A DNA stretch of 64,000 bases from Shimia_B sp038527375. GTDB taxonomy: Bacteria > Pseudomonadota > Alphaproteobacteria > Rhodobacterales > Rhodobacteraceae. The DNA is taken from positions 1 to 64,000 of the forward strand of contig JBCBFU010000005.1 in NCBI GenBank assembly GCA_038527375.1. Direction: 5' to 3'. The position numbers and the translations under genes are program-made. The first letter of the stretch is position 1. Each line of letters opens with the position of its first letter. Below the pieces are notes generated by a model. That model worked only from the letters and a program-made list of their open reading frames with translations. It searched no databases and was not told where the DNA came from. This document shows, piece after piece, positions 8,671 through 17,383 of this stretch.

Positions 8671-9045
8671 CTAGCGGTCGCGGTCGGACGGGTGATCTAT
8701 GCCGTCGTGCCAGTGAAACGGTTCGAGTTCTGACGGGTCGACCCCGTCGATGCACCCGATATTGACGCCGTAGACGTTCGGATCGCTGCGACGGCGGTGG
8801 TGGGTGTAGATCCCGCAGGTTTTGCAAAAGTAGTGCTGCGCTGTGTGGGTGCCAAAGCTGTAGAGCGCCAGCGCGTCGGCGCCCTGTTCGACGGTCAGGG
8901 CTGCGACCGGGACCGTGATATTGGCCGCTTGCCTGCGTTTGCAGAACGAACAGTTGCAGCGGGCCGCACTTTCCAGCGGCTCCATATCCGTGATGGCGAG
9001 GACGACAGCGCCACAATGGCACCGGGCGCGGGTCACTTGCTCCAT
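8671..9045 (-). CDS. GFA-family (CENP-V/GFA domain) zinc protein
   Basis: Small protein of 124 residues with the cysteine pattern of the glutathione-dependent formaldehyde-activating enzyme fold: CHCGAV near the N-terminus, CNCSFCKRR in the middle and FCKTCGIYTHH after it, enough to bind two zinc ions. Most members of this family have no proven activity, so GFA should be read as a fold name. Its start overlaps the end of the rhomboid gene by 13 bases, indicating one transcript. Confidence 0.85.
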   Translation of the reverse strand: MEQVTRARCHCGAVVLAITDMEPLESAARCNCSFCKRRQAANITVPVAALTVEQGADALALYSFGTHTAQHYFCKTCGIYTHHRRRSDPNVYGVNIGCIDGVDPSELEPFHWHDGIDHPSDRDR

Positions 9046-9803
9046 GGTGTCCGCCGGGTGGGTTTACGGGGCACCTTGGGAATGGAGGAGCGTGCAAAGC
9101 TGTAGGTCGCGTCGGGGTGGGGCGGGTGCCCGTCCGTCCGCTCCCAGAAGGCCGCAGCTCCGCGACGCAGGAACAGGGGCAGCGCAAGGAGGAACCCCGC
9201 GACAAAGCCGCCCGCGTGGGCCCAATAGGCAACCCCGCCGCCCGCCGCCTGATCGGCGATGCCTGCGACCAATTGAAACCCGAACCACAGGCCCAGCATC
9301 ACCCAGGCCGGGATCGGGAAGATGCGGAAGAAGATGATGAAGATGAACAGGATGTCGATCTTGGCCCGCGGGTAGAGGAGGAGATAGCCCCCCATGACAC
9401 CCGCAATCGCGCCCGACGCGCCCACCATGGGCACGGGCGACAAGGGGCCGACGGCCACCTGCGCCAGTGCCGCTGCCACGCCCGTGGCAAGGTAGAAGAT
9501 CAGGAAGCCAACATGGCCCATGGCGTCTTCCATATTGTCGCCAAAGATCCACAAAAACAGCATGTTGCCCAGCAGGTGCATCCATCCGCCATGCAGGAAC
9601 ATCGAGGTGAAGATGCCCGTGACTTCACCGCTGGTGGTCAAGTCGCGCGGGACAAGGCCCCAAGTGTTAAAGAAGATCGCTAGCTCGCGCTCTTGGCCCA
9701 ATAGGGGCACGTAGCTGAGAAAGATCGCGACATTGGCGATCAGCAGCGCGTAGGTCACGAAAGGCAAGCGGTCGGACGGGTTGTGATCGCGAATGGGAAA
9801 CAT
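9033..9803 (-). CDS. Rhomboid-family intramembrane serine protease
   Basis: Polytopic membrane protease of about 256 residues with six or seven hydrophobic segments. The catalytic dyad is visible: Ser about 130 in MVGASGAIAGVMGG and His about 196 in AYWAHAGGFVAGF. The upstream HLLGN motif (Asn about 80) supplies the oxyanion-hole residue typical of rhomboids. Start chosen at the ATG at 9803 (MFPIRDHNPSDRLPFVTY), the family's normal N-terminus; an ATG at 9839 would add 12 non-typical residues. It is transcribed ahead of the GFA gene. The substrate is unknown. Confidence 0.92.
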   Translation of the reverse strand: MFPIRDHNPSDRLPFVTYALLIANVAIFLSYVPLLGQERELAIFFNTWGLVPRDLTTSGEVTGIFTSMFLHGGWMHLLGNMLFLWIFGDNMEDAMGHVGFLIFYLATGVAAALAQVAVGPLSPVPMVGASGAIAGVMGGYLLLYPRAKIDILFIFIIFFRIFPIPAWVMLGLWFGFQLVAGIADQAAGGGVAYWAHAGGFVAGFLLALPLFLRRGAAAFWERTDGHPPHPDATYSFARSSIPKVPRKPTRRTPWSK

Positions 9804-9877
9804 GGACACTTTGTGCGGGCCGCGGGCCACGGGCGTCAAGGCTTGACGGCTGCGCGCTGCGCCCCAGAGTTGAGGGC

Positions 9878-10417
9878 ATGAGAGTTCTTGCTGCCATCCT
9901 GACCCTACTCGCTGCGCCTGCCAGCGCCGCTTGCCCCCCGTCTCCTTCCATTCAGGAGGAGGTCGTGGCGCTGTTGAAACAGGCGCAAGGGGCGCAATCC
10001 CAGATGGAGGCGCGACAGGTCGCGCCCAAACTGTGGGCGCTTTGGGCCAAGGCGCCGGACGCCAAGGCGCAAGCCCTGCTGAATCGCGGCATGGAGCTTT
10101 TGCGGGTGTCGGATTTCAAAGGCTCGATCGCGGTTCTGGATGAGCTTGTCGCCTATTGCCCGGACTACGCGGAGGGCTACAACCAACGCGCCTTTGCCAA
10201 TTACCTGCAACAGGATTTCGACGCGGCGCTGCCGGACCTCGATCGCGCGCAGGCGCTGTCGCCCAATCATACGGGCGTTCTGACGGGCAAGGCCCTGACG
10301 CTGATCGGGATGGGGCGCGCGCAGGCGGCGCAGGATGTCTTGCGCGATGCGGTCGCGATGAATCCGTGGCTGTCGGAACGCGCGCTTTTGGTTGAGCCGA
10401 AAGGCGAAGACCTGTAG
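9878..10417 (+). CDS. Secreted tetratricopeptide-repeat protein
   Basis: Protein of 179 residues with an N-terminal signal peptide (MRVLAAILTLLAAPASA, cleavage likely after ASA). The mature part shows TPR-like helices: ALLNRGMELLRVSDFKGSIA, CPDYAEGYNQRAFANYLQ and SPNHTGVLTGKALTLIGMGR. Such repeats usually mediate protein contacts in the periplasm. It is divergent from the rhomboid gene with a gap of about 75 bases. No specific function can be assigned. Confidence 0.8.
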   Translation: MRVLAAILTLLAAPASAACPPSPSIQEEVVALLKQAQGAQSQMEARQVAPKLWALWAKAPDAKAQALLNRGMELLRVSDFKGSIAVLDELVAYCPDYAEGYNQRAFANYLQQDFDAALPDLDRAQALSPNHTGVLTGKALTLIGMGRAQAAQDVLRDAVAMNPWLSERALLVEPKGEDL

Positions 10418-10439
10418 CCCGGTCCCCATTCCCGGACGT

Positions 10440-10526
10440 GCCCGCGTGGTGGAATGGTAGACACAGGAGACTTAAAATCTCTAGGCCGTATAGGCCGTGC
10501 CGGTTCGAGTCCGGCCGCGGGTACCA
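10440..10526 (+). tRNA. tRNA-Leu (anticodon TAA)
   Basis: An 87-base tRNA including encoded CCA. The acceptor stem GCCCGCG pairs with CGCGGGT (first pair G-U). The anticodon stem GGAGA/TCTCT encloses the loop CTTAAAA with anticodon TAA. The T arm reads CCGGTTCGAGTCCGG. A long variable arm (TAGGCCGTATAGGCC) marks it as class II. It begins 22 bases after the TPR gene. Confidence 0.97.
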
Positions 10527-10555
10527 ATCAGCCTGATCCCAGAGACAGACAGCCT

Positions 10556-10583
10556 GCCAACCCGCCTGCAGGTGCGGGCTTGC
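10556..10583 (+). terminator. Candidate hairpin downstream of tRNA-Leu
   Basis: Arms CCCGC and GCGGG (extended imperfectly to about ten pairs) enclose an 8-base loop, followed by CTTGCTGTT. It lies about 30 bases after the tRNA and could be its terminator, but there is no true T-run. Confidence 0.35.
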
Positions 10584-10633
10584 TGTTCGGGCAGCAGGTA
10601 CGTCCGGGAGGTCCCGGCGCAAGCGTCCACGCG

Positions 10634-10657
10634 AATTTATTTACTTGCTGAATTAAA
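10634..10657. promoter_or_regulatory. AT-rich island upstream of xylB
   Basis: A 24-base stretch that is almost entirely A/T lies about 40 bases before the xylB start in otherwise GC-rich DNA. It probably holds the promoter or a repressor site for xylB. No specific regulator can be named. Confidence 0.35.
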
Positions 10658-10697
10658 GCTGCGAAGGTCCGGTCATGCGACGACTGGGAGGACGGGC

Positions 10698-12125
10698 ATG
10701 TATCTGGGATTGGATCTGGGGACGTCAGGCGTCAAGGCGCTGTTGATCGACGACGCACAGGCGGTTGTGTCTGAGGGTCATGGGCCATTGAACGTGTCAC
10801 GCCCCCAAAGCGGGTGGTCCGAACAGGACCCGGCGGACTGGATCACCGCGACGGAGACCGCGATTGCGGCCTTGGGCGATGTGTCCGCGGTGCGCGCCAT
10901 CGGGCTTTCGGGCCAGATGCACGGCGCGACACTGCTCGATGCCGGGGACCGGATTTTGCGGCCCTGCATCCTGTGGAACGACACGCGCGCCCACGTGGAA
11001 GCCGCGCAGATGGACGCCGATCCGCAGTTCCGGGCGATCACGGGCAATATCGTCTTTCCGGGTTTCACGGCCCCCAAGCTCGCCTGGGTCGCGCGGCACG
11101 AGCAGGAGGTCTTCGCAGCCTGCGCCAAGGTCCTGCTTCCCAAGGATTACCTGCGCCTGTGGCTGACGGGCGAGCATGTGGGCGAGATGTCGGATGCGGC
11201 GGGGACGGCCTGGCTCGATGTGGGGGCGCGCGACTGGTCGGATGCGCTTTTGGCGGCCACGGGTCTGTCGCGCGCACAGATGCCGCGCCTTGTGGAAGGC
11301 AACGCCGTGTCGGGCGTGGTGCGGGATGGGCTGGCGGACGCGCTGGGGTTGCCGCGTGGCGTTGTGGTGGCCGGCGGGGGCGGCGACAACGCAGCCTCTG
11401 CCGTGGGGATGGGCGTGGTTGATCCCGGCACGGCCTTTTTGTCCTTGGGCACGTCGGGCGTGCTCTTTGCCGCGAACGAGGCCTACCGGCCGGACCCGGC
11501 CACCGCGGTTCATACGTTTTGTCACGCCGTTCCCGGCACGTGGCACCAGATGGGGGTGATCCTTGCCGCCGCGGATGCGCTGGAATGGTATGCGCGGCTG
11601 ACGGGGTCCACCGCTGCGCAGCTGACCGGGGATCTGGGCACGCTGCGGGCACCGGGGCGGGCGTTGTTCCTGCCCTATCTCGGGGGGGAGCGGACGCCGC
11701 ATAATGACGCGTCCGTCCGGGGCGCCCTTGTGGGGTTGGAACACGGTGCAGATCAGGCCGCAGGCACGCGCGCGGTACTGGAGGGGGTGACGCACGCCTT
11801 TGTGGATTGCGCGCAGGCGCTGGCGGCAACGGGCACCGGGTTGGACCGGATCATCGCGGTGGGTGGCGGATCACGGTCCGACTATTGGTTGCAGGCCTTG
11901 GCCACAGCGCTGGACACCGCCATCGAGGTCCCGGTGGCGGGCGATTTCGGCGGGGCGTTCGGCGCCGCGCGGCTGGGCATGATGGCGGCGACCGGCGGGG
12001 GGGCGGAACTGTCAACACCGCCCGATATCGCCCGCGTGATCGCGCCTGTGCCCGAGTTGACCGACGCCTTTGCCGATGCGCATGACCGATACCGCGCGGC
12101 CTACACAGCCATCGCGGGGCTTTAG
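10698..12125 (+). CDS. xylB: Xylulokinase
   Basis: FGGY-family kinase that phosphorylates D-xylulose to D-xylulose-5-phosphate. Length about 475 residues. The N-terminal ATP-binding fold starts YLGLDLGTSGVKALLID; the substrate-contact region reads GLSGQMHGATLLD and LWNDTRA; the C-terminal domain has LSLGTSGVLFA, LGGERTPHND and the adenosine-binding IIAVGGGSRSDYW. The ATG at 10698 gives the standard N-terminus. No xylose isomerase or pentose transporter gene is adjacent, so the gene could serve a pathway encoded elsewhere or another keto-sugar. Its stop overlaps the convergent transglycosylase gene by 4 bases. Confidence 0.93.
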   Translation: MYLGLDLGTSGVKALLIDDAQAVVSEGHGPLNVSRPQSGWSEQDPADWITATETAIAALGDVSAVRAIGLSGQMHGATLLDAGDRILRPCILWNDTRAHVEAAQMDADPQFRAITGNIVFPGFTAPKLAWVARHEQEVFAACAKVLLPKDYLRLWLTGEHVGEMSDAAGTAWLDVGARDWSDALLAATGLSRAQMPRLVEGNAVSGVVRDGLADALGLPRGVVVAGGGGDNAASAVGMGVVDPGTAFLSLGTSGVLFAANEAYRPDPATAVHTFCHAVPGTWHQMGVILAAADALEWYARLTGSTAAQLTGDLGTLRAPGRALFLPYLGGERTPHNDASVRGALVGLEHGADQAAGTRAVLEGVTHAFVDCAQALAATGTGLDRIIAVGGGSRSDYWLQALATALDTAIEVPVAGDFGGAFGAARLGMMAATGGGAELSTPPDIARVIAPVPELTDAFADAHDRYRAAYTAIAGL

Positions 12126-12952
12126 CGGTCGACCAGACCCGCCGAATAGGCAATCGCGCGCTGGTAGTTGCCGCTGTCGTTCCACACGGACAGCACGCCG
12201 AAATTGGCCGTGCCCGGCGCATAGGGCTGCCCGCGCTGCCAGCCGTTTTGGGCCAGCATGTTGGCCGCTGTCGCCAGCGCATCGACCGCATTCATCGGGT
12301 CCGCGCGTCCATCGCCCGTGGCGTCAAAGCCGTAGCGTTCCCAATTCCCGGCGAGGAACTGCATATGTCCCAGCTCACCCGACGGCCCGCCCTTGGAGGC
12401 CGAGTTCAGGACGCCCTTGTCCACCAGCCGGAGCGCCGCGATTGCGTGGGGTTCAAAGCGCGGGTGGCGGCGGCAATAGGAGGACAGCGTCACCGCTGCC
12501 CCAACGATGGGGGAGCCGCCCGTATATCCGCCCCAAGAGGTTTCGAGCCCCCAGATGGTGGCGAGGATCGAGGCCGGGACGCCAAAGCGGTCTTCGATGG
12601 CGCGGAAGGTGTTGGGGTTGTTGGCGATCTTGCGTTTGGTGAGATTCACAAACGCCTCGGCGCTCGACCCGGACCGCTTGGCGAGGAAGGTCGCGGGATC
12701 GCTTTGCAAGGTGCCCGTCTGGGTCGAGGGGCGCGATTCAAAGCGCCACGTGATGTCGGACATGCGCGCATTGGCCAATGCCTGAAGCCCCGCGCCGCCA
12801 ATCCCGGCGGCCTGCGCGTCGGCGGCGAAGCGTTGCTTGTAGGCCCCAAAGCTCGATTTGTCGGTGATGCAGGTGGCGGCCGCCGCGGTGAGCGGGGCCA
12901 AAAGCAAAGCCGGGACGAGAGTCAGGGCAAGCAATACGCGCATGGGGTACAT
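12122..12952 (-). CDS. Lytic murein transglycosylase (MltB-like)
   Basis: Exported peptidoglycan lyase of about 276 residues with a signal peptide (MRVLLALTLVPALLLAPLTAAA). The catalytic domain contains ILATIWGLETSWGGYTGG, in which Glu of GLETS is the catalytic acid, followed by the helical YCRRHPRFEPHAIAALRLVD and GPSGELGHMQFLAGNWERYG, the membrane-bound lytic transglycosylase B pattern (SLT_2). No lipobox cysteine is at the cleavage site, so it is probably soluble in the periplasm. The start may be the ATG at 12952 or the one at 12943 (MRVLLALTL), the latter giving a tighter signal peptide. Confidence 0.9.
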   Translation of the reverse strand: MYPMRVLLALTLVPALLLAPLTAAAATCITDKSSFGAYKQRFAADAQAAGIGGAGLQALANARMSDITWRFESRPSTQTGTLQSDPATFLAKRSGSSAEAFVNLTKRKIANNPNTFRAIEDRFGVPASILATIWGLETSWGGYTGGSPIVGAAVTLSSYCRRHPRFEPHAIAALRLVDKGVLNSASKGGPSGELGHMQFLAGNWERYGFDATGDGRADPMNAVDALATAANMLAQNGWQRGQPYAPGTANFGVLSVWNDSGNYQRAIAYSAGLVDR

Positions 12953-13000
12953 CCTTTTGTGATGCGCGTACTTTAGCCGCTGAGACGCGGTTGCGAAGTG

Positions 13001-14713
13001 TTAACTGCGCACGCCTGCAAATCGTGTTTGCCAATCCTCTCGCTCTTCATCCGTAATCTTGGCAAAGAGGTTGTCGGGCACGGTAAAGGCGTGGCCTTCG
13101 GGCAATGCGGTCAAAGCGTCGGCCATGTCCGTGGGCCACTCGGTATCGAGCGTGTTCATCGCGCTCAGGAGTTTGGCAGCGGCCGTCGGGATGAAGGGCG
13201 CCGACAACACCGCGTAGACGCGGATGAGGTTCAGCGCGAGGCGGATTTGCATCGCTGCCTGTGCCGGGTCCTCCTTGAAGGTGGCCCAGGGCGCGACCTC
13301 TTGCAGATACTCGTTCCCGGCGACCCAGATCGCGCGCAGTTCGGCGGCGGCCTTGCGGACCTCGATCGCGTCCATGTGGCCTTCATAGGCGCGCAGGCGG
13401 GTGTTGAGGTCGGCGATCAACTGCGTCTCGCGCGCGGTCATCTCGCCACCCTCCGGCACGGCCTCGGAGAATTTGGAACGGCAGAACTTGGTCACGCGGC
13501 TCACAAAGTTGCCCAGCACATCGGCGAGGTCCTTGTTCACGCCGGTCTGGAATTGCTCCCACGTGAATTCCGCGTCCGAGCTTTCGGGCGCGTTGGAGAG
13601 CAGCCACCAGCGCCAATAGTCGGCGGGCAGGATATCAAGCGCCTGATCCATGAAGACGCCGCGCCCCTGACTGGTCGAGAACTGGCCACCGTCATAGTTC
13701 AGGTAGTTGAACGACTTGATGTAATCGACGAGCTTCCATGGCTCGCGGCTCCCCAGAATGGTGGAGGGGAAAGACAGCGTGTGGAAGGGCACGTTATCCT
13801 TGCCCATGAACTGGTAGTAAGTGACGTCATCGGCGCCTTTGTCCGTGCGCCACCAGCGGGCCCAGTCATCGCCTTTGCCCGCGTTCACCCATTCCTGGCT
13901 ACACGCGATGTATTCGATGGGCGCGTCGAACCAGACGTAGAAGACCTTCCCCTCCATCCCCGGCCAATCCTCGGTCCCTTTCTTGACGGGCACACCCCAA
14001 TCGAGGTCTCGGGTGATCCCGCGGTCCTGCAGCCCGTCGCCGTCGTTGAGCCACTTCTTGGCGATGGAGGTCGTGAGGATCGGCCAGTCGGTTTTGCTGT
14101 CGATCCAGTCTGAAAGCTCTGCGCGCATGGCCGATTGGCGCAGGTACAGGTGCTTGGTCTTGCGGACCTCCAGATCGGTCGAACCCGAGATCGCCGAGCG
14201 CGGATTGATCAGGTCGGTCGGGTCAAGCTGCTTGGTGCAGTTTTCGCACTGATCGCCGCGCGCCTTGTCGTATCCGCAATTGGGGCAGGTGCCCTCGATG
14301 TAGCGGTCGGGCAGATAGCGGCCATCGGCGTTGGAATAGACTTGCTCCTCCTCCACCTCGCGGATCAGATCCTGTTCGGCGAGGACGCCTGCGAAGTGTT
14401 GGGTCAGCGCCTTGTTTTCGTCGGAGGACGACCGCCCGAAGTGGTCAAAGGACAGACCGAACCTATCCGCGATATCGGCCTGCACGGCCCACATTTCGGC
14501 GCAATAGTCCGCCACCGGTTTGCCCGCCTTGGCGGCAGCGAGTTCGGCGGGGGTTCCGTGTTCGTCCGTGGCGCACAAAAACAGCACCTCGTGCCCGCGC
14601 CCCCGGTTGTAGCGCGCAAAGAGATCAGCGGGCAGTTGCGAGCCGATCAGGTTTCCGAGGTGTTTGATCCCGTTGATGTAAGGGATCGCCGATGTGATCA
14701 GGATACGCGCCAT
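13001..14713 (-). CDS. metG: Methionyl-tRNA synthetase
   Basis: Class I synthetase of 570 residues that charges both initiator and elongator tRNA-Met. The HIGH signature reads HLGN (GIKHLGNLIGSQLPAD). A zinc knuckle is present (CPNCG, then CENC). The anticodon-binding helical domain follows residue ~390. The KMSKS loop is divergent: GGQFSTSQGRG (residues ~343-353), so the first and second lysines are replaced by Gln/Phe and Thr. There is no C-terminal tRNA-binding EMAP-like domain, in line with the shorter form. It is in the same orientation as the MFS gene upstream. Confidence 0.96.
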   Translation of the reverse strand: MARILITSAIPYINGIKHLGNLIGSQLPADLFARYNRGRGHEVLFLCATDEHGTPAELAAAKAGKPVADYCAEMWAVQADIADRFGLSFDHFGRSSSDENKALTQHFAGVLAEQDLIREVEEEQVYSNADGRYLPDRYIEGTCPNCGYDKARGDQCENCTKQLDPTDLINPRSAISGSTDLEVRKTKHLYLRQSAMRAELSDWIDSKTDWPILTTSIAKKWLNDGDGLQDRGITRDLDWGVPVKKGTEDWPGMEGKVFYVWFDAPIEYIACSQEWVNAGKGDDWARWWRTDKGADDVTYYQFMGKDNVPFHTLSFPSTILGSREPWKLVDYIKSFNYLNYDGGQFSTSQGRGVFMDQALDILPADYWRWWLLSNAPESSDAEFTWEQFQTGVNKDLADVLGNFVSRVTKFCRSKFSEAVPEGGEMTARETQLIADLNTRLRAYEGHMDAIEVRKAAAELRAIWVAGNEYLQEVAPWATFKEDPAQAAMQIRLALNLIRVYAVLSAPFIPTAAAKLLSAMNTLDTEWPTDMADALTALPEGHAFTVPDNLFAKITDEEREDWQTRFAGVRS

Positions 14714-14777
14714 CTGCCTGCCTGCCGTTTGCGGTGGTGGGCGGGTGATACGGCACCGCGCGGCGGGCTTCCATCCC

Positions 14778-16022
14778 TTATTCGCCGTCAGGTTTGTCGC
14801 CCGGCTTGCCGTCGCGTTTGTCGCGCAAGAGCCGCCCGATCAGGAAGGACGTGCGCGGCGCATAGACATAGGCCGTTTTGTCCGTGACCGTCGGGCGTCG
14901 CAACATCCGGTAGAGGCCGTAGATCACAAGGCCCGCGTGCCCCACGGCGATAAAGCCAAAGAAAGCGCGCGGTCCGGCCACATCGATCAGTTGCGCCACG
15001 ACGACGGGGCTGATGATGGCCCCCAGTGCGAAGTAGAAGATCAGCGCCGCCGACAGCTCGGCCCGTTCGTCCGAGGTTGCAAAATCATGCGCGTGGGCGG
15101 CGGCGACCGAATAGATCGGCACCGTCACGAGGCCAAAGGCGGCAGAGGCCGCGATGGCGGCGTCCGCGCCGGTCACAAGACTCGACGCCATGCACCCGAT
15201 GATGGAGGCCAGCGAGAACCCGATCAGCACCCACCGCCTATCATAGCGGTCGGCCAACCAGCCGGCGGGGTATTGTGCCACTGCGCCACCGACGATGAGC
15301 GCGGCGAGGAAAAGGCCAACCTCCTCGGCGCTCAACCCGATCTCGGCGCCATAGATCGGCCCGACCATCCGGTAGGCCGATCCGGTCAATCCGGCCACGA
15401 TCACACCGCTCACGGCGAGGGGGGACCGTTGGATTGCAAGGAGCGGTTTCAGCCGTGGCGCGCCCGTCATCGCCGGTGGACTGACGCGTGTGAGTGTGAG
15501 CGGCAAGAGCGACGCACAGCAGAACATCGTCAACAGGGTATAGGCCACATAAAGCTCGACCCCCGCCAGCGTGCCGATCATCAGCTGCGCCAACAGCTGG
15601 CCACCCAGATCGACCAGACGGTAGGCCCCCATGGACCGCCCGCGCGTTTCATTGGTGACCTTGGCCTGCAACCACGCTTCGATCACTGTGTAACACCCCG
15701 CGATGCACAGACCCGAAGCGATGCGGAGCGCGGCCCACGCACGCGGATCGTCCGTCAGGATGTGCCCCAAAAGCCCAATGGCCCCAAGCGCGGTGAAGGC
15801 CGCGAAGCTACGCGAATAGCCCACCGACCCGATCAGGCGCGGCGCCCACCAGCAGCCGATGAAAAAGCCTGCGAAGTGCGCTGACCCCAAGAGGCCGATC
15901 TGACCGGCGCTGAACCCCAGCCCAAGGCCCGACAAGGCATCCAGCGTGCCCACGCCGCCCGAAGACAGCTGCAGCAGGATCACGGCCACGAAAAGCGCGG
16001 CAAAGGACACGATGAGTCGCAT
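14778..16022 (-). CDS. MFS transporter (YcaD-like)
   Basis: Inner membrane protein of 414 residues with about 12 hydrophobic segments. The loop 2-3 region reads APRLIGSVGYSRSFAAFT and the second half has GWLADRYDRRWVLIGF, the major facilitator signature. Overall layout (N-terminal segment starting MRLIVSFAALFVAVILLQ, helix with EAWLQAKVTNETRGR) resembles the YcaD/UMF1-like group, whose substrates are unknown. It ends 64 bases before metG on the same strand; a functional link is not implied. Confidence 0.88.
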   Translation of the reverse strand: MRLIVSFAALFVAVILLQLSSGGVGTLDALSGLGLGFSAGQIGLLGSAHFAGFFIGCWWAPRLIGSVGYSRSFAAFTALGAIGLLGHILTDDPRAWAALRIASGLCIAGCYTVIEAWLQAKVTNETRGRSMGAYRLVDLGGQLLAQLMIGTLAGVELYVAYTLLTMFCCASLLPLTLTRVSPPAMTGAPRLKPLLAIQRSPLAVSGVIVAGLTGSAYRMVGPIYGAEIGLSAEEVGLFLAALIVGGAVAQYPAGWLADRYDRRWVLIGFSLASIIGCMASSLVTGADAAIAASAAFGLVTVPIYSVAAAHAHDFATSDERAELSAALIFYFALGAIISPVVVAQLIDVAGPRAFFGFIAVGHAGLVIYGLYRMLRRPTVTDKTAYVYAPRTSFLIGRLLRDKRDGKPGDKPDGE

Positions 16023-16133
16023 GGGGGCACCATGGCAAGCGGGGCGCGCGGGGATAGGGGGATTGCGACGTGGTCAGGTCGAATTCACGCGATTGGACGT
16101 ATGGCGGCTCAGGACATCGCGCGTGGGGGGCGG

Positions 16134-16766
16134 TCAGGTGCGGCTGATCCGGGCGATGATGTCGACGGCAAGCGATGGGCCCACGAGGGCAGCCATGCCG
16201 CTGGCACCGAACGCGTGCCGGTCGAGCGCGCCTCGCATCCGCACGGTCAGCGCGTCGCGCCCTTCGGTGCCGCGTTGGCGGAAAATCTCGGCGCGCAGCG
16301 TCTGGGCTTGCGTGATCCCCCGGATGGTCAGGCGCCCGGACACCACTCCGCCTAAAATGTCGCCCTGAAACCCGGTGCTGGTGAACGCAATTGTGGGAAA
16401 GCGGTCTGTATCCAACACGGTCGGCCCCCGCATGGTCTGCGTGGCGAAGGGGAAGGAACAGGTCGCCGCCGCTGCATTCATCGTGACCGAGGCCGTTGAT
16501 CGGTCCAACCGATCAAGGTCCAACCGGATATCGGCGGACTGGATCGGCATGCGGCCCTTGATGGGCTGGCTGCTGTCGCCGATGTCAAAGGCCACGACGG
16601 ACCGCGCCCGGTCCAGCGCGTAGGGGACAGGCGCTGCCTGTGCGGGCGTGGGGAGGAGGGGCAATGTCACCGCAGGCGCAGACAGCAAGGCCCCGCAAAT
16701 GCCCAAGCCACCCAGCACGCGCCGTCGGCTGATCGCGGGCGTCGGGATATCGGGTGTCTGTGGCAT
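16134..16766 (-). CDS. YceI-family protein with Tat signal
   Basis: Periplasmic protein of about 210 residues of the YceI-like lipocalin fold, known to bind polyisoprenoids in some members. The mature domain starts APVPYALDRARSVVAFDIGD and contains IQSADIRLDLDRLDRS, TVLDTDRFPTIAFTSTGF and GRLTIRGITQ, the usual YceI blocks. The N-terminus has a twin-arginine signal (SRRRVLGGLG, then a hydrophobic stretch ending AQA), suggesting export in a folded state. Start chosen at the ATG at 16766 (MPQTPDIP); an upstream ATG at 16829 would put 21 unlikely residues ahead of the signal. Confidence 0.88.
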   Translation of the reverse strand: MPQTPDIPTPAISRRRVLGGLGICGALLSAPAVTLPLLPTPAQAAPVPYALDRARSVVAFDIGDSSQPIKGRMPIQSADIRLDLDRLDRSTASVTMNAAAATCSFPFATQTMRGPTVLDTDRFPTIAFTSTGFQGDILGGVVSGRLTIRGITQAQTLRAEIFRQRGTEGRDALTVRMRGALDRHAFGASGMAALVGPSLAVDIIARISRT

Positions 16767-16849
16767 CCTGTGGTCTCCCTTTCGTGAACCGGTCGTCGCC
16801 GCGGGGGCGGGCGATGCCGGTCCCGTCATGTGTGGAACGCCGGTGGACG

Positions 16850-17197
16850 CTAGGCCCCGTCAGGCAGGTGGGGGTCCCCCTCCAGCCCGGCCCAAAAGGC
16901 GGTGCGCGCGGCGCTGTTGGGGGCAAGGATACCGCGGGTTTCCAACACATGCAGGTCACAACCCAGAGAGGCCGCGCATTCCAGCCAATCCTCGGGCGTC
17001 CAATGGGTGTCAGGGGCAAAGGCCCCGCGCAGGTCCGTCGCGATGGTGGTCAGGGTGAATATCGCCTGTGAAAGCGGCAGATCGGGGTGGCGGGGCAGCA
17101 GGCGCGCCAGTGCCTTCTGCGGGCGCTGGCGATCCTGAAACACGGCATGCAGTATCGCGCGCTGAAAGCGCTCGGCCTCGTCTTGTACACTCTTCAC
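16850..17197 (-). CDS. Hypothetical protein
   Basis: Protein of 115 residues that I do not recognise. It is soluble, has no signal peptide and looks mostly helical (QRAILHAVFQDRQRPQKALA, PLSQAIFTLTTIATDLRGAF), ending in a DLHVLETRGILAPN segment. The codon usage is like that of neighbouring genes. It lies between the YceI gene and the SOS-regulated ImuA-like gene on the same strand, 186 bases after the latter, so co-transcription is possible but unproven. Confidence 0.55.
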   Translation of the reverse strand: MKSVQDEAERFQRAILHAVFQDRQRPQKALARLLPRHPDLPLSQAIFTLTTIATDLRGAFAPDTHWTPEDWLECAASLGCDLHVLETRGILAPNSAARTAFWAGLEGDPHLPDGA

Positions 17198-17383
17198 ATA
17201 CTTTGTGGCGCCCCAAGGGTCCCCCGTTCAGACCCCACAAGTCAGGTTGCCCTGATTGGAATCCCCCGGTTGGGCGTCCACCCCCCACTTTCGATGGCGC
17301 TTGCTACCATGCAGGAGTGGCTTGGGGGAAGAAAATGCGCGGTGGTGTGGGCATTTTTCACGCTTTTGCCAATGGATTGGGAG

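Noticed and set aside
17198..17383. Possible imuB remnant downstream of the ImuA-like gene
   Set aside because: None of the frames shows the polymerase-type start or catalytic segments of ImuB; the 186 bases look like plain intergenic DNA.
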